Source: Acidimicrobiia bacterium (GTDB taxonomy: Bacteria > Actinomycetota > Acidimicrobiia > Acidimicrobiales > Poriferisodalaceae). From it: a stretch of 32,668 nucleotides of DNA. Position 1 is the first letter of the stretch; each line of letters starts with the position of its first letter. The notes below the pieces were generated by a model that worked only from the letters and a program-made list of their open reading frames with translations, had not been told where the DNA came from and did no database searches. A program made the translations under genes and the position numbers. The stretch lies in contig JAJECP010000040.1 of NCBI GenBank assembly GCA_022821985.1, positions 1-32,668 on the forward strand. The letters run 5' to 3'. Positions 1-9,009 of the stretch are shown here, in pieces.

Positions 1-2547
1 CCACATGACATCCACCACAGCCTTGGTCAGAGCACGCATGATGAAACCGGCCTCCACGGTCGTCAGGTCATCGACGACCCCACCAATACACCGGGGAACC
101 AGACGACCCGTGGACGGCCACCTATCGGCGCGGCCTCTAAGGACGACGCGTTCGAGTCCCTATTCGACTTCTTCGACGCATGGCGCTGGCACCTGGACGA
201 ATCCCCCACTGGCGCGACGGACGAGATCAACCCGGACATCCTCGGATTCATCTTCGAGCAGTACATCAACTTCACAGACGCGGGTCAGAAGGAGAACGGC
301 GCCTACTACACAAAGCCGGACGTCACTGGCTACATGGCTGTGTCGACGATCCTGCCCGCGGTCGCAGATCGTCTTGTTGACGTTGGGCTGGACGATCCAG
401 CGCTACTGCTGGTCCGCTCCGGCGACGCCTACCTCCATGACAGCAACGCTCACGGCCTGGATTTCCCGACGTCGGGACGGACCGACTCAAGCGGCGCTAG
501 CGACATGCCGCCAGTTGGGGACACTTGGCCGTGGCAGTGGCACAGCGGCGACCCGGCCGAGTATGTGCCGTTGCCGCCTCCGGGCAGAAACGTCGCGCTG
601 CCCCGCGAACGCTGGTGCGATGTTGTGCATCGGCGGGAGCGCTACCGACGCCAAGCCGCAGTGCTGTCTGATCCGGAGCGGACCTGGATCATCGATGACG
701 CGATCACTGAGAATCTCGATCTTCCGGAGCTGCTGAGCGACTACCTGAGCCAGCTGTCGAACGCTGCCGAGTGCGACGCTGCGTTCGAAGCGCTGCGTTC
801 GCTGACCGTCTGTGACCCGACGGTGGGCTCTGGAGCCTTTCTGTTCGCGGCGCTCGACGTGCTCGAACCGCTGTACGGCGAAGTGCTGGCACGTGCAACC
901 GAACTCGAGGATCGCAGGGAACCTGTGCCACAGTTCCTCGTCGAAGCACGCGCGCACCCCAGCAGCCGGTACTGGCTGCTGAAGACGATCTGCCTGCACA
1001 ACCTGTTCGGTGTTGACTTGATGCGCGAAGCGCCGGAGATCGCCAAGCTTCGGCTGTTCTTGAAGCTCGCCGCTCAGATCGACGACGCGCAGCACTTGGA
1101 ACCGCTGCCCGATCTGGACTTCAACATCAAGTGCGGCAACCTGCTCGTGGGCATCGCCGACGCCCAGGATGCACAGCAACGCCTGTTCAGTCACAGGCTC
1201 GACCATGTGACCCAGCTTCAGCTGGTTGAGGAGACAGCGCAGCACATAGCCGACGCATTCGACGCCTTCATCGCTGCTGAGAGAGACGACACCGGCCAGC
1301 TTGACCACTCAGTCCCGAAACAGAAGCTTCACATCAGGCTTCAAACCGCCCGCAGCATGGCCAACGCGCTTCTGTACGAAATGCGAGACGAGGACAGCGA
1401 ACTCGACGATTGGGTGAGTGCGCACCAGCCCTTCCATTGGTTCGTGGAGTTCCCCAGCGTGTGGCGACGAGGTGGGTTCGACGTAGTCATCGGCAACCCG
1501 CCCTACATCAAGACCTCGAAGGTCACCGGGTACCGCTGGGCCGGATACGCAACACAGAAATGTCCCGATCTCTACGCCGTCTGCATGGAGCGGGCAGCCA
1601 CTCTGCTGAACGATCGTGGCCGCTTCGCCATGATCGTGATGCACAACCTCGGCTTTCGATCAGGATTCGCCGAGCTCAGATCGTTCTTGCAGCAGCAGCT
1701 TGCCCGCATTTGGGTCTCGGCATTCGCGAAGCGTCCGGATCTGCTCTTCGCGGGTTCTGCCGATGTCCGGAACATCATCCTGGTGGGGTCGATGCGGCGA
1801 AGCGAGGGGCTTGCCGTCACCAGGTGCAACCGCTGGCTCTCGGAGGCGCGCGACCGACTCTTCGACTCGCTCGAGTACGGACAGCTTGAGTCGAGTCTCT
1901 GTAGTTGGGGCAGCGACGCTCAATGGCCGCTCGTCGACCCAGGTGCCATGGCTCGCGCATTCGTGGAGCTGAGCGAACGCCAACCATTGGACGCCGTCCT
2001 GGAATCCACCTCGCCGTACCCCCTGTACTTCAAGAAGGTGGCCCAGTACTTCCTCAGCGCATACGTCGATCGGCCACCGATCATCGACAAGAGCGGCAAG
2101 GAATCGTTCTCGCCGCATGACGGAGTGCTCTATTTCCAAGAGGAGCTGCACAGAGACATCGCGCTGGTGACGCTGCTGGGCCGCTGGGCCTATCTCTGGT
2201 GGATGATGTACGGGGACGAATTCAATGTCACCCGCCGCACGCTTGCAGCGTTTCCGGGTGACATTGAAGGGCTGGCGCGCCATGCGCTGTCTGCGGGCAA
2301 CCCTGCCCCGGGTGACATGGAATTCGAGAGTTTACTGAGCTTGTCAAGATCGCTTCAGAGCGAAATGCCCAAGCACTTGGCATGGCAAGTGAATGCCGGA
2401 ATCACGGTCGGCCGTTACAACATGGCGAAGCTTCGGCACCTGACCGACCGGGCCGACTGGATTCTGGCCCGGGCTTGGGGCATCGAGGATGCCTTCGAAG
2501 CAGCGGGGAACCTGCGCGACCGCATGATCTTCGGCAACAAGGAGTGA
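1..2547 (+). CDS. Eco57I/PglX-like DNA adenine methyltransferase (5' partial)
   Basis: Predicted SAM-dependent N6-adenine DNA methyltransferase of the large Eco57I/type IIG/PglX-like class. The frame is open from base 1, so the N-terminus lies outside the window. An ATG exists at 334, but the conserved GAYYT entry motif is upstream of it (codons 100-104), so that ATG is not the start. SAM-binding motif I reads DPTVGSGAFL (codons 272-281) and the catalytic motif is NPPYI (codons 499-503), in the order expected for gamma-class adenine methylases. I see no nuclease domain in the visible part; an N-terminal one could lie off-window. The stop is 4 nt before the start of the PLD-SNF2 protein, so the two are almost certainly one operon. 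The family acts in restriction-modification and BREX/DISARM-type defence; the specific system is not recognised. Confidence 0.9.
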   Translation, partial: PHDIHHSLGQSTHDETGLHGRQVIDDPTNTPGNQTTRGRPPIGAASKDDAFESLFDFFDAWRWHLDESPTGATDEINPDILGFIFEQYINFTDAGQKENGAYYTKPDVTGYMAVSTILPAVADRLVDVGLDDPALLLVRSGDAYLHDSNAHGLDFPTSGRTDSSGASDMPPVGDTWPWQWHSGDPAEYVPLPPPGRNVALPRERWCDVVHRRERYRRQAAVLSDPERTWIIDDAITENLDLPELLSDYLSQLSNAAECDAAFEALRSLTVCDPTVGSGAFLFAALDVLEPLYGEVLARATELEDRREPVPQFLVEARAHPSSRYWLLKTICLHNLFGVDLMREAPEIAKLRLFLKLAAQIDDAQHLEPLPDLDFNIKCGNLLVGIADAQDAQQRLFSHRLDHVTQLQLVEETAQHIADAFDAFIAAERDDTGQLDHSVPKQKLHIRLQTARSMANALLYEMRDEDSELDDWVSAHQPFHWFVEFPSVWRRGGFDVVIGNPPYIKTSKVTGYRWAGYATQKCPDLYAVCMERAATLLNDRGRFAMIVMHNLGFRSGFAELRSFLQQQLARIWVSAFAKRPDLLFAGSADVRNIILVGSMRRSEGLAVTRCNRWLSEARDRLFDSLEYGQLESSLCSWGSDAQWPLVDPGAMARAFVELSERQPLDAVLESTSPYPLYFKKVAQYFLSAYVDRPPIIDKSGKESFSPHDGVLYFQEELHRDIALVTLLGRWAYLWWMMYGDEFNVTRRTLAAFPGDIEGLARHALSAGNPAPGDMEFESLLSLSRSLQSEMPKHLAWQVNAGITVGRYNMAKLRHLTDRADWILARAWGIEDAFEAAGNLRDRMIFGNKE

Positions 2548-2551
2548 CGAC

Positions 2552-5500
2552 TTGCCGAAGATCGTCGACAACATCGATCTTGACGCCGAGAGCGAGTTGC
2601 TTGACTCGCTCTCGCCGTCATACCGGTTGGACGCAGCGATCGGCTATTTCAACTTGCGCGGTTGGGGGCTGTTGGCCGAGGCGGTAGATGCGCTGCCGAC
2701 GCGGGCCGATGGGCCGAAGGCACGGATTCTTGTCGGCATGCATGAGGCTCCGACCGATGAGATGGCGCGATTGGCCCGTCTTGAGCAGGCCCCTCCGATG
2801 GACACTGCCGGTGCTGCTCGCGTGCGGAACGAAACGGTCGGGGAGTACCGGGAGCAGCTGCAGGTTGGCTTGCCGACCTACGGCGACGAGGCAGCGTTGC
2901 GGACTCTGCTGCGCCAGATCGAGTCGGGCGCCGTTGAAGTCAAGGTGCACTTGGCTCATCGGCTGCACGCCAAGCTGTATCTCTGCCATCGCGACGACAC
3001 CGCAGCGCCGCGTGTGGCGTATGTCGGATCGTCGAATTTGACGACTTCGGGGCTGCGCGAGCAGGGCGAGCTCAACGTCGATGTGCTGGATGGCGATGCC
3101 ACCGAGAAGCTCTCCCGCTGGTTCGAGGACCGCTGGAACGACCCGCTCAGCGCAGACGCCGCACCCCAGCTAGCGGAGGTTCTCAAGGAGTCGTGGGCAT
3201 CGGAGGAGCCGCTCGACCCGTACTTGGTCTATCTCAAGATGGCGTTCCACCTCTCGCAGGAGGCACGGGAAGGGCTGGTCGAGTACGGCCTGCCGGCGTC
3301 TATGCAGAACGAGCTTCTGGATTTCCAGGCGGCCGCTGTGAAGATCGCCGCCCGGATCGTGATGCAAAAGGGCGGGGCCATGATCGGCGACGTGGTCGGG
3401 CTAGGCAAGACGCTCGTCGGCACCGCAATCGCCCGACTGCTCCAAGAGGAGCAGGGTTTCGAAACGCTGGTGATCTGCCCGAAGAACCTGACCGACATGT
3501 GGGAGTCGTACCTGCATCACTACGAGGTGCGCGGCAAGGTGGAGTCGCTGTCGATGGTTCACAAGAACCTGCCGGACGCCCGCCGCTACCGGCTGGTCAT
3601 CATCGACGAGGCACACAACCTCAGAAGCGACAAGCGCCGGGACCATCAGGTCATCAAGGACTACATCAGGGACAACGAGTCGCGGACGCTGCTGCTGACT
3701 GCGACCCCGTACAACAAGCAGCTCGGCGACCTGGCGTCGCAGCTGTCGCTGTTCATTCGCCCCGACGCCGATCTGGGCATACGGCCCGAGGAGGCGATCG
3801 CCGACGTCGGCGAGGGCGACTTCTCCCACCAATGCGACGGAAAGACCTCTTCGCTGCCGGCGTTCGCCCGGTCGGAGCACTTGGAGGACTGGCAGGCGCT
3901 CATGTCCCAGTACATGGTGCGCCGCACGCGCCGCTTCGTGGAGGACAACTACGCGCTCACCGATGAGCAGGGACGGCGCTATCTGGAGTTCGGCACGGGC
4001 GAGCGCTTCCATTTCCCCAAGCGCACGCCCCAGCCGGTCGACTGGGAGCTCACCGAGGACGACCCGGCGTTCGAGATGACCTCGGACCGCACCCTTAGTG
4101 CGATTGGTGAGCTGAAGTTGCCCCGCTACGAGCTCGGCCACTACATCGACGAGGACTTCGAGCCCGCCGACCGGGCCGAGCAGCAGTTGGCTGACGACCT
4201 CGAGAACTCTGTGCAAGGCAACTTGGCCGGTTTCACCAGGATCACGATGTTCAAGCGGCTGTCGTCGTCGGGGCCGGCGTTTGTGGCGACCCTTCGGCGA
4301 CACCGGCTGCGGAACTTGGTGGCGGCCCATGCGTTGGCGAACGGCTTGGACATGCCGATCGGCTCGGTGGACAACGCGCTGTGGGCAGCCGAGACCGACC
4401 AAGAGCCTGAGGACAGCGGTGAAGACGACGACAGCGACGGCGCAACGCTGTTTGGCTCGGATGCCGAGACCGCAGCGAGTGCGTACGACAAGCTGCGCGC
4501 CAAGAATCCCAAGGCGATCCGTTGGGCGCCGCCGCACATGTTCACCGCTGATCTCATCGACGAGCTGCGTGGCGACGCAGGAATCATCAGCGAACTGCTG
4601 GGCCGCTTCGGTGACTGGGACGCGGACCGCGACGGCAAGATCGCAGCGCTGATGGAGGTGCTCACCGTCCAGCATCCCCACGCCAAGGTGCTGATCTTTA
4701 CTGAGGCCGCGGACACCGCCCGGTACGTGTGGGCGGAGCTGCAGCGGCGCGGCGTGGCCGATGCTGGGATAGTCACGGGAGACACCGACGACCCCACGGC
4801 GGTGGCGCAGCGCTTCTCGCCCGAGTCGAACGGCTTCGGCGGTGACGGGAACCCGGTGCGCGACGAGCTGCGAGTGCTGGTGTCGACCGATGTGCTGTCG
4901 GAGGGCCAGAACCTCCAGGACGCCCACATCGTCGTCAACTACGACCTGCCTTGGGCAATCGTCAAGCTGGTGCAGCGTGCCGGCCGAGTCGACCGCATCG
5001 GGCAACGGTCGGCAGAAGTGCTGGTGGTATCGCTGATGCCCGACGCCTCGGTGGAGCGGGAGATCGAGCTGCGCGGGCGTGTGTTGCGTCGGCTGGGGGA
5101 GAACGCGCAGCTGCTCGGCTCTGACGAGGCGTTCTTCGGCCACGACTCCGAGCGGCAGGTGATCTCCGGGGTGTTCGACGAGTCGTCAGGCTTCGGACTG
5201 GGCGCGGGCGTGGAAGAGGTGGACCCAGTGTCAATGGCATACGAAATCTGGCGCCACGCAGCCGACGCCGACCCCGACTTGGCGGAGCGAGTCGCGAAGC
5301 TGCCCAACGTGGTCTACGCAACGAAAGCGCTGGCCGACAGCCCCGCCGATGCGGTGCCCGGCGTGCTGATCCACACCCAGACCCACGCTGGCGCCGACGC
5401 ATTCGCATTCATCCAGCCCGACGGCACCGGGCGGCGCGTGACCCCCCAAGAAGCCCTCCGGCTCGCCGAAGCTGAACCGACCACGTCGCCGGTGCAGCGG

Positions 5501-5887
5501 CTCGACCGCCACCACGACCTCGTTGCCGAGGCGCTGCGCGGCGCACTGCGCACGCCGACCGGCCGCACCAGCGGCGCCCTGCAAGGCGTGCGCGGCAAGG
5601 TGTGGAACCGCTTCGACGGTCAGCTCGACAACTTCACCGACACGCTCTGGGCCACCAGAGCCGACCTCGAATCCGCGCTGGACGCCATCAACGAGCGCCC
5701 TCTCTACGAGTCAGCAACCCAACGGCTCGCCCGCGCACTGCGAGAACGCAGCGACGAAGACCTCGCCGCGCTCATCGTCGACCTCCACAAGGAAGACCGA
5801 CTCTGCGTTCCCCCCGTCCCCCAAGGCACCCAAGCCGAACCCAACATCGTCTGCAGCATGGGCCTCCGTTCCGTGGACGGGCGATGA
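2552..5887 (+). CDS. PLD-like nuclease domain fused to SNF2-family helicase
   Basis: A 1111-aa protein starting at TTG, with an AAGGAG ribosome site at 2539-2544 that overlaps the methyltransferase stop, so translation is probably coupled. Residues about 20-180 resemble the PLD-like domain often fused to helicases: HAKLYL at 139-144 and GSSN at 159-162. This is one HKD-type half site; the usual Asp is displaced, so nuclease activity needs testing. Residues about 255-830 form an SF2/SNF2 helicase core: GLGKT (283-287), DEAH (352-355), TATP (383-386), VLSEGQN near 780 and QRAGRVDRIGQ near 808-818. An acidic linker lies near 612-640. Paired with a DNA methyltransferase, a role as the translocating or cleaving arm of a restriction-like defence system is likely. 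DISARM DrmD is also a SNF2 helicase, but no drmA or drmB is present. Confidence 0.9.
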   Translation: MPKIVDNIDLDAESELLDSLSPSYRLDAAIGYFNLRGWGLLAEAVDALPTRADGPKARILVGMHEAPTDEMARLARLEQAPPMDTAGAARVRNETVGEYREQLQVGLPTYGDEAALRTLLRQIESGAVEVKVHLAHRLHAKLYLCHRDDTAAPRVAYVGSSNLTTSGLREQGELNVDVLDGDATEKLSRWFEDRWNDPLSADAAPQLAEVLKESWASEEPLDPYLVYLKMAFHLSQEAREGLVEYGLPASMQNELLDFQAAAVKIAARIVMQKGGAMIGDVVGLGKTLVGTAIARLLQEEQGFETLVICPKNLTDMWESYLHHYEVRGKVESLSMVHKNLPDARRYRLVIIDEAHNLRSDKRRDHQVIKDYIRDNESRTLLLTATPYNKQLGDLASQLSLFIRPDADLGIRPEEAIADVGEGDFSHQCDGKTSSLPAFARSEHLEDWQALMSQYMVRRTRRFVEDNYALTDEQGRRYLEFGTGERFHFPKRTPQPVDWELTEDDPAFEMTSDRTLSAIGELKLPRYELGHYIDEDFEPADRAEQQLADDLENSVQGNLAGFTRITMFKRLSSSGPAFVATLRRHRLRNLVAAHALANGLDMPIGSVDNALWAAETDQEPEDSGEDDDSDGATLFGSDAETAASAYDKLRAKNPKAIRWAPPHMFTADLIDELRGDAGIISELLGRFGDWDADRDGKIAALMEVLTVQHPHAKVLIFTEAADTARYVWAELQRRGVADAGIVTGDTDDPTAVAQRFSPESNGFGGDGNPVRDELRVLVSTDVLSEGQNLQDAHIVVNYDLPWAIVKLVQRAGRVDRIGQRSAEVLVVSLMPDASVEREIELRGRVLRRLGENAQLLGSDEAFFGHDSERQVISGVFDESSGFGLGAGVEEVDPVSMAYEIWRHAADADPDLAERVAKLPNVVYATKALADSPADAVPGVLIHTQTHAGADAFAFIQPDGTGRRVTPQEALRLAEAEPTTSPVQRLDRHHDLVAEALRGALRTPTGRTSGALQGVRGKVWNRFDGQLDNFTDTLWATRADLESALDAINERPLYESATQRLARALRERSDEDLAALIVDLHKEDRLCVPPVPQGTQAEPNIVCSMGLRSVDGR

Positions 5888-6064
5888 TCGCGAGAAGCAA
5901 CGTGATTCGAGCACCGGTGCGTGGCAGGGCGGCGCGACCACGAACCCCTTCCGATGCGACGGATCTAACCGTCCGGGGCAGTCAGAGGCTTCCTTGGCGG
6001 GTTCTTCGGATGAAGCGGGGACTGACAGGAAGCAGAAGCCGAGAAGAAGATCCCTATCGCTGGT

Positions 6065-6097
6065 GTGTACAACGTTCACACCGTGTACGCTGTACAC
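6065..6097 (+). promoter_or_regulatory. Palindromic operator/promoter of the HTH-ParA gene
   Basis: The 223 bp between the helicase and the ParA-like gene hold no gene. Its distal part carries GTGTAC (6065-6070), the palindrome AACGTT (6071-6076) and a perfect inverted repeat GTGTAC-GCT-GTACAC (6083-6097). TACGCT at 6086-6091 fits the actinobacterial -10 pattern TANNNT and lies inside the repeat. Bound protein would therefore cover the promoter. The downstream protein has its own helix-turn-helix, so autoregulation is a reasonable inference. No convincing -35 box is visible. Confidence 0.55.
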
Positions 6098-6110
6098 ATG
6101 GAGTTAGGTC

Positions 6111-7142
6111 GTGGCTGATCCTGAGTTGGTCGGGATTCACGAAGTCGCCTCCATGGCTGGAGTGTCCCGACAGGCGGTCGTCAACTGGCGCAGTCGCCTC
6201 GCGGACTTTCCGTCACCGGTGGCCGAGCTTCGTGCCGGCCCAGTATTCAGCCGCGAGCAGGTACAAGCATGGCTTTGGAAGCGAGGTATCCCCATGCCAG
6301 TAGTGATTTCGACGATCAACCTGAAGGGTGGCGTCGGCAAGACAACAACAACCGTGGCAGTCGCCGAGATGCTCTCAGGTGAGTTCGGCAAGCGGGTGCT
6401 CTTGGTGGACCTCGATCCGCAAACGAACGCCACGTCGATGCTCATAGGAGACGAGCGCTGGGGCGAACTCAACGACGATGGCCGAACGCTGGCGAAGCTC
6501 TTCAGTGACGCACTGCTTGAGCCGGAGAAGCGGTCCTTCGATCTCGAGGCCACGCTCATTCGCAAGGCCTCGCGCGTGTCCGCAGTGGGTTCGCTGTCGC
6601 TCCTCCCGTCAAGCCTGGACATGATCGACATTCAGGACCAGCTCGGATCGATGCCCAGCGGACGCTTCTTTGCTGAGAGCCCAACCGACATTCTGCAGAG
6701 AGCGGTCAAGCCGATCCTCGAGGAGTTCGACATTGTGTTGATTGACTGTCCGCCCAACCTCGGCATCGTCACCCTCAACGGCCTGCGCATGTCCCATGGC
6801 TACATCATCCCGACGATCCCCGACATCCTCTCGACGTACGGGATCCCCCAAATCGTTGGACGAGTCCGCAGCTTCTCCGAGACGATCGCTCAGCCCATCG
6901 AGCCTCTCGGGATCGTCGTTGCCAAGTACCGCGAGCAGTCGACGGTACACCGCACTCAGCTGCGCATCCTGCGGGAGCAAGGAGACGCGCCGCTCTTCGA
7001 GACCCGGATTCCCGAGGGAAACGCATTCGCCAGTGCCGCTGATCCGAAACGTGTTTCGACCCTGCGCCAGAAGTGGGGTCCGGATGGGTTCAAGCCCTAC
7101 CGTGCTCTGACGGCCGAGGTGCTCGAGAGGACTCACGCATGA
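6111..7142 (+). CDS. ParA-type ATPase with N-terminal helix-turn-helix
   Basis: A 343-aa protein with GTG start. Residues about 7-58 look like a MerR/AlpA-type winged helix: GIHEVASMAGVSRQAVVNW, followed by an FSREQVQAWL segment. From residue about 63 it is a ParA/Soj P-loop ATPase with a deviant Walker A, KGGVGKTT (72-79), LLVDLDPQTNATS (A' region) and VLIDCPPNLG (Walker B region). ParA proteins form ATP-dependent nucleoid-bound dimers used in segregation or positioning. Here the DNA-binding domain and the palindrome over its promoter suggest a self-regulating DNA-bound switch. It overlaps the next gene by 4 bp (ATGA). No ParB homologue or parS array is recognised, so a pure partition role is uncertain. 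An alternative is a maintenance module of a mobile island. Confidence 0.88.
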   Translation: MADPELVGIHEVASMAGVSRQAVVNWRSRLADFPSPVAELRAGPVFSREQVQAWLWKRGIPMPVVISTINLKGGVGKTTTTVAVAEMLSGEFGKRVLLVDLDPQTNATSMLIGDERWGELNDDGRTLAKLFSDALLEPEKRSFDLEATLIRKASRVSAVGSLSLLPSSLDMIDIQDQLGSMPSGRFFAESPTDILQRAVKPILEEFDIVLIDCPPNLGIVTLNGLRMSHGYIIPTIPDILSTYGIPQIVGRVRSFSETIAQPIEPLGIVVAKYREQSTVHRTQLRILREQGDAPLFETRIPEGNAFASAADPKRVSTLRQKWGPDGFKPYRALTAEVLERTHA

Positions 7143-7498
7143 CGGACGTTACGAAACTCGAAGCCGTGTTCCGAGAAGTTGTGGCGGAGGCACGACGCAA
7201 TGCCGACTTCGCTGCGCGCCTCGACCAAGCGCTCGCGACGTCGTCTTCGCAGAGAGCCTCTCGACGCCGCGCGCCCGGCCGACTTGACCCATTCGACGTC
7301 CTAGCGAGTGGTGAGGACACACTGCGACTCCGCTTGGCAGAACTCAGCGTCGAGGACCTGAAGGACATAGTGGCCGAGCACGGCATGGATCACGCTCGAC
7401 TGGCTATGAAATGGCGCCGCCCAGAGCGGTTGATCAACCTTATCGTCGACGAGACTAAGGCCCGTCTCGCAAAGGGGGACGCCTTCAGGCCCAACTAG
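7139..7498 (+). CDS. Small ParA-partner protein, unknown
   Basis: A 119-aa protein whose ATG overlaps the ParA stop (ATGA), so the two are translationally coupled. The N-terminal ~35 residues are predicted helical and charged. A basic patch, SRRRAPGRLDPFDV, lies around 43-56. The C-terminal half (ELSVEDLKDIVAEHGMD, then KWRRPERLINLIVDE) has the look of a short SAP- or Rho-N-like helical nucleic-acid-binding fold; that is my impression, not an established assignment. By position it could be the adaptor that couples the ATPase to DNA or to the methyltransferase/helicase pair, in the place a ParB would occupy. It has no ParB motifs. I do not recognise a named family. Confidence 0.8.
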   Translation: MTDVTKLEAVFREVVAEARRNADFAARLDQALATSSSQRASRRRAPGRLDPFDVLASGEDTLRLRLAELSVEDLKDIVAEHGMDHARLAMKWRRPERLINLIVDETKARLAKGDAFRPN

Positions 7499-7619
7499 CG
7501 TCGCGGCCGTGCACTTCCCGATGTAATCGCTTCAACTCGCCGACGTATACGCGTTCTATTTCCAAGGTGGGAACTCATCGAGCTAGTAGGAAGGGAAGGG
7601 CGCTGAGCAAAGAGTGGAG

Positions 7620-7638
7620 TGCCGTAGTCATTACGGCA
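7620..7638. terminator. Hairpin between convergent genes
   Basis: Perfect 7-bp inverted repeat, TGCCGTA and TACGGCA, with a 5-nt loop, in the 184-bp gap between two converging operons. There is no T-run on either side, so it may be a weak or factor-assisted bidirectional terminator. I see nothing else in this gap. Confidence 0.35.
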
Positions 7639-7682
7639 TCCGCCGAACGGCTTCGAGTGAGCCTAGACCAAGAGCCAACGAG

Positions 7683-9008
7683 TCAATCTAGGTTCAATAG
7701 CCAGAGCGGTGCGCGCGTGAACTGCGTCAATGAGTTCTTGCCGGCGAGACACCCGGCGACGAATTCAACGGAGGACTGGAGAGGCGCTGCCGACAGCCTT
7801 GGCTCGACCTCATCAATCGCATCTCGAACGTCGTCCCAGAGATCAGCCAGCTGATCAATGTCGTCTGCGTCGGTCCAGAACCCTAGGTCTTTCCCGAGTG
7901 CACCCCACCAGAACCTAAGATCTGGCTTAGTTAAGCCGACATCCCGAAGCAGCGCTGCAGTTGTAGCAGAAGCCAGACGCAGCATCAATAGGGCGCGTCC
8001 AAGTATGGGGGCCGACGTGGGCCTACTAGTGATCCGCGTCTTGGCCGCGTCAAAGATCAAGGTGGCGCTGGCCTTGACTGTCCGCAAGCCTTCACCCAGA
8101 GCTACAGATGGAGGCCGGTCCGATGACATGAACGCGTTGACGGCTTCGCTCCGCGAGGAGTAATCACAATGCCGCTGTGTGGTAACTAGGTCCAATGCGC
8201 GCTGCAGCAGCGAAATATCGAGCGATGCCATAGATACTGCATCCGCAGGCTCAAGCTGTTCCCATGACGACAATAGTGGCTGCGAGAGCTCTATCTCGGC
8301 GTCAACTGGAAGCAGTGCTTTCGTCCGAATACGCGACGGACGATAACTGACTTCATTTCGCAAATTTCGGTCTTCCGAAAACCGCGCCAAGTCAATGCTC
8401 CAAGTCTTCATCCAAGTGCGCGCAAGCTGCAGTCGCGTAGGCGCCCTTACGCCAGCCGCGTCTAGCCACGTCGAAATGCTATGTCTGTCCAAGGTGATGG
8501 AATCAAGCAGTCGTGCCGCGCTGTCCGTTGTCTCGGTCCATGCTTGGAGGATTCTCCAGGTTGCCACATGAGTGTTACCACCCAGTTGAAGTGGCTGCAT
8601 CTGAGCATCGAGTGCAATGTGCCTGTGGCGGAATATGCCAATGCCTTCCGACGCCAGCAATGACATAGCTGCTCGAAGCTCGGCGTAATAGGCCATGTGA
8701 ATTGCCGAACTACGATCACCTTGAAGCGCCGCTTCGAATGCCCGGGACAAGAAATTCCAGCCATCGGTAAGGTGTATAGGTGCCGAGCAAGCTATGAAAT
8801 CACCTAGCTTATCGGCATACACTTGATCGTTAGTAGATCCCAGCGCCGTCGCTATGTCCCTCACAACATAAGGGTGGCGCTTACTCAGCCAACGTTGATA
8901 TCGGCGAATACCGTCAGCGCCATCAAGCAATGATTGCCTCGGCGCATCACGGGACGCAAAGTTGACGAAGGCCGATGCATCCGAAGTAACTGCTGGAATT
9001 GTTCCCAT
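7683..9008 (-). CDS. Uncharacterised 441-aa protein of the DGQHR operon
   Basis: Last gene of the leftward methylase-DGQHR operon. I chose the ATG at 9008, 1 nt after the TAG of the DGQHR gene; the frame is open a little further upstream. The protein looks alpha-helical throughout. Visible patterns are HMAYYAELRAAMSLL (104-118), followed by RHRH (127-130), and a second block RNEVSYRPS (217-225). These recall helical HEPN/YaaC-like proteins, but a canonical RxxxxxH RNase motif is not present, so this is weak inference. There is no signal peptide or membrane segment. The gene is clearly less GC-rich than the flanks, with many AAT, ATA and AGT codons, which suggests recent transfer. By position it may be the effector or specificity partner of the DGQHR protein and methylase. 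Function unknown. Confidence 0.8.
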   Translation of the reverse strand: MGTIPAVTSDASAFVNFASRDAPRQSLLDGADGIRRYQRWLSKRHPYVVRDIATALGSTNDQVYADKLGDFIACSAPIHLTDGWNFLSRAFEAALQGDRSSAIHMAYYAELRAAMSLLASEGIGIFRHRHIALDAQMQPLQLGGNTHVATWRILQAWTETTDSAARLLDSITLDRHSISTWLDAAGVRAPTRLQLARTWMKTWSIDLARFSEDRNLRNEVSYRPSRIRTKALLPVDAEIELSQPLLSSWEQLEPADAVSMASLDISLLQRALDLVTTQRHCDYSSRSEAVNAFMSSDRPPSVALGEGLRTVKASATLIFDAAKTRITSRPTSAPILGRALLMLRLASATTAALLRDVGLTKPDLRFWWGALGKDLGFWTDADDIDQLADLWDDVRDAIDEVEPRLSAAPLQSSVEFVAGCLAGKNSLTQFTRAPLWLLNLD

Positions 9009-9009
9009 G

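Noticed and set aside
3401..5143. Long minus-strand open frame (580 codons) opposite the helicase
   Set aside because: It is Arg/His/Gln-rich with no domain motifs and mirrors a gene with complete helicase motifs; typical antisense frame in GC-rich DNA.
1..5887. Complete DISARM or BREX system
   Set aside because: Only a methylase and a SNF2 helicase match; drmA/drmB/drmC-like, pglZ and brxC genes are not in the window. Sequence further left could change this.
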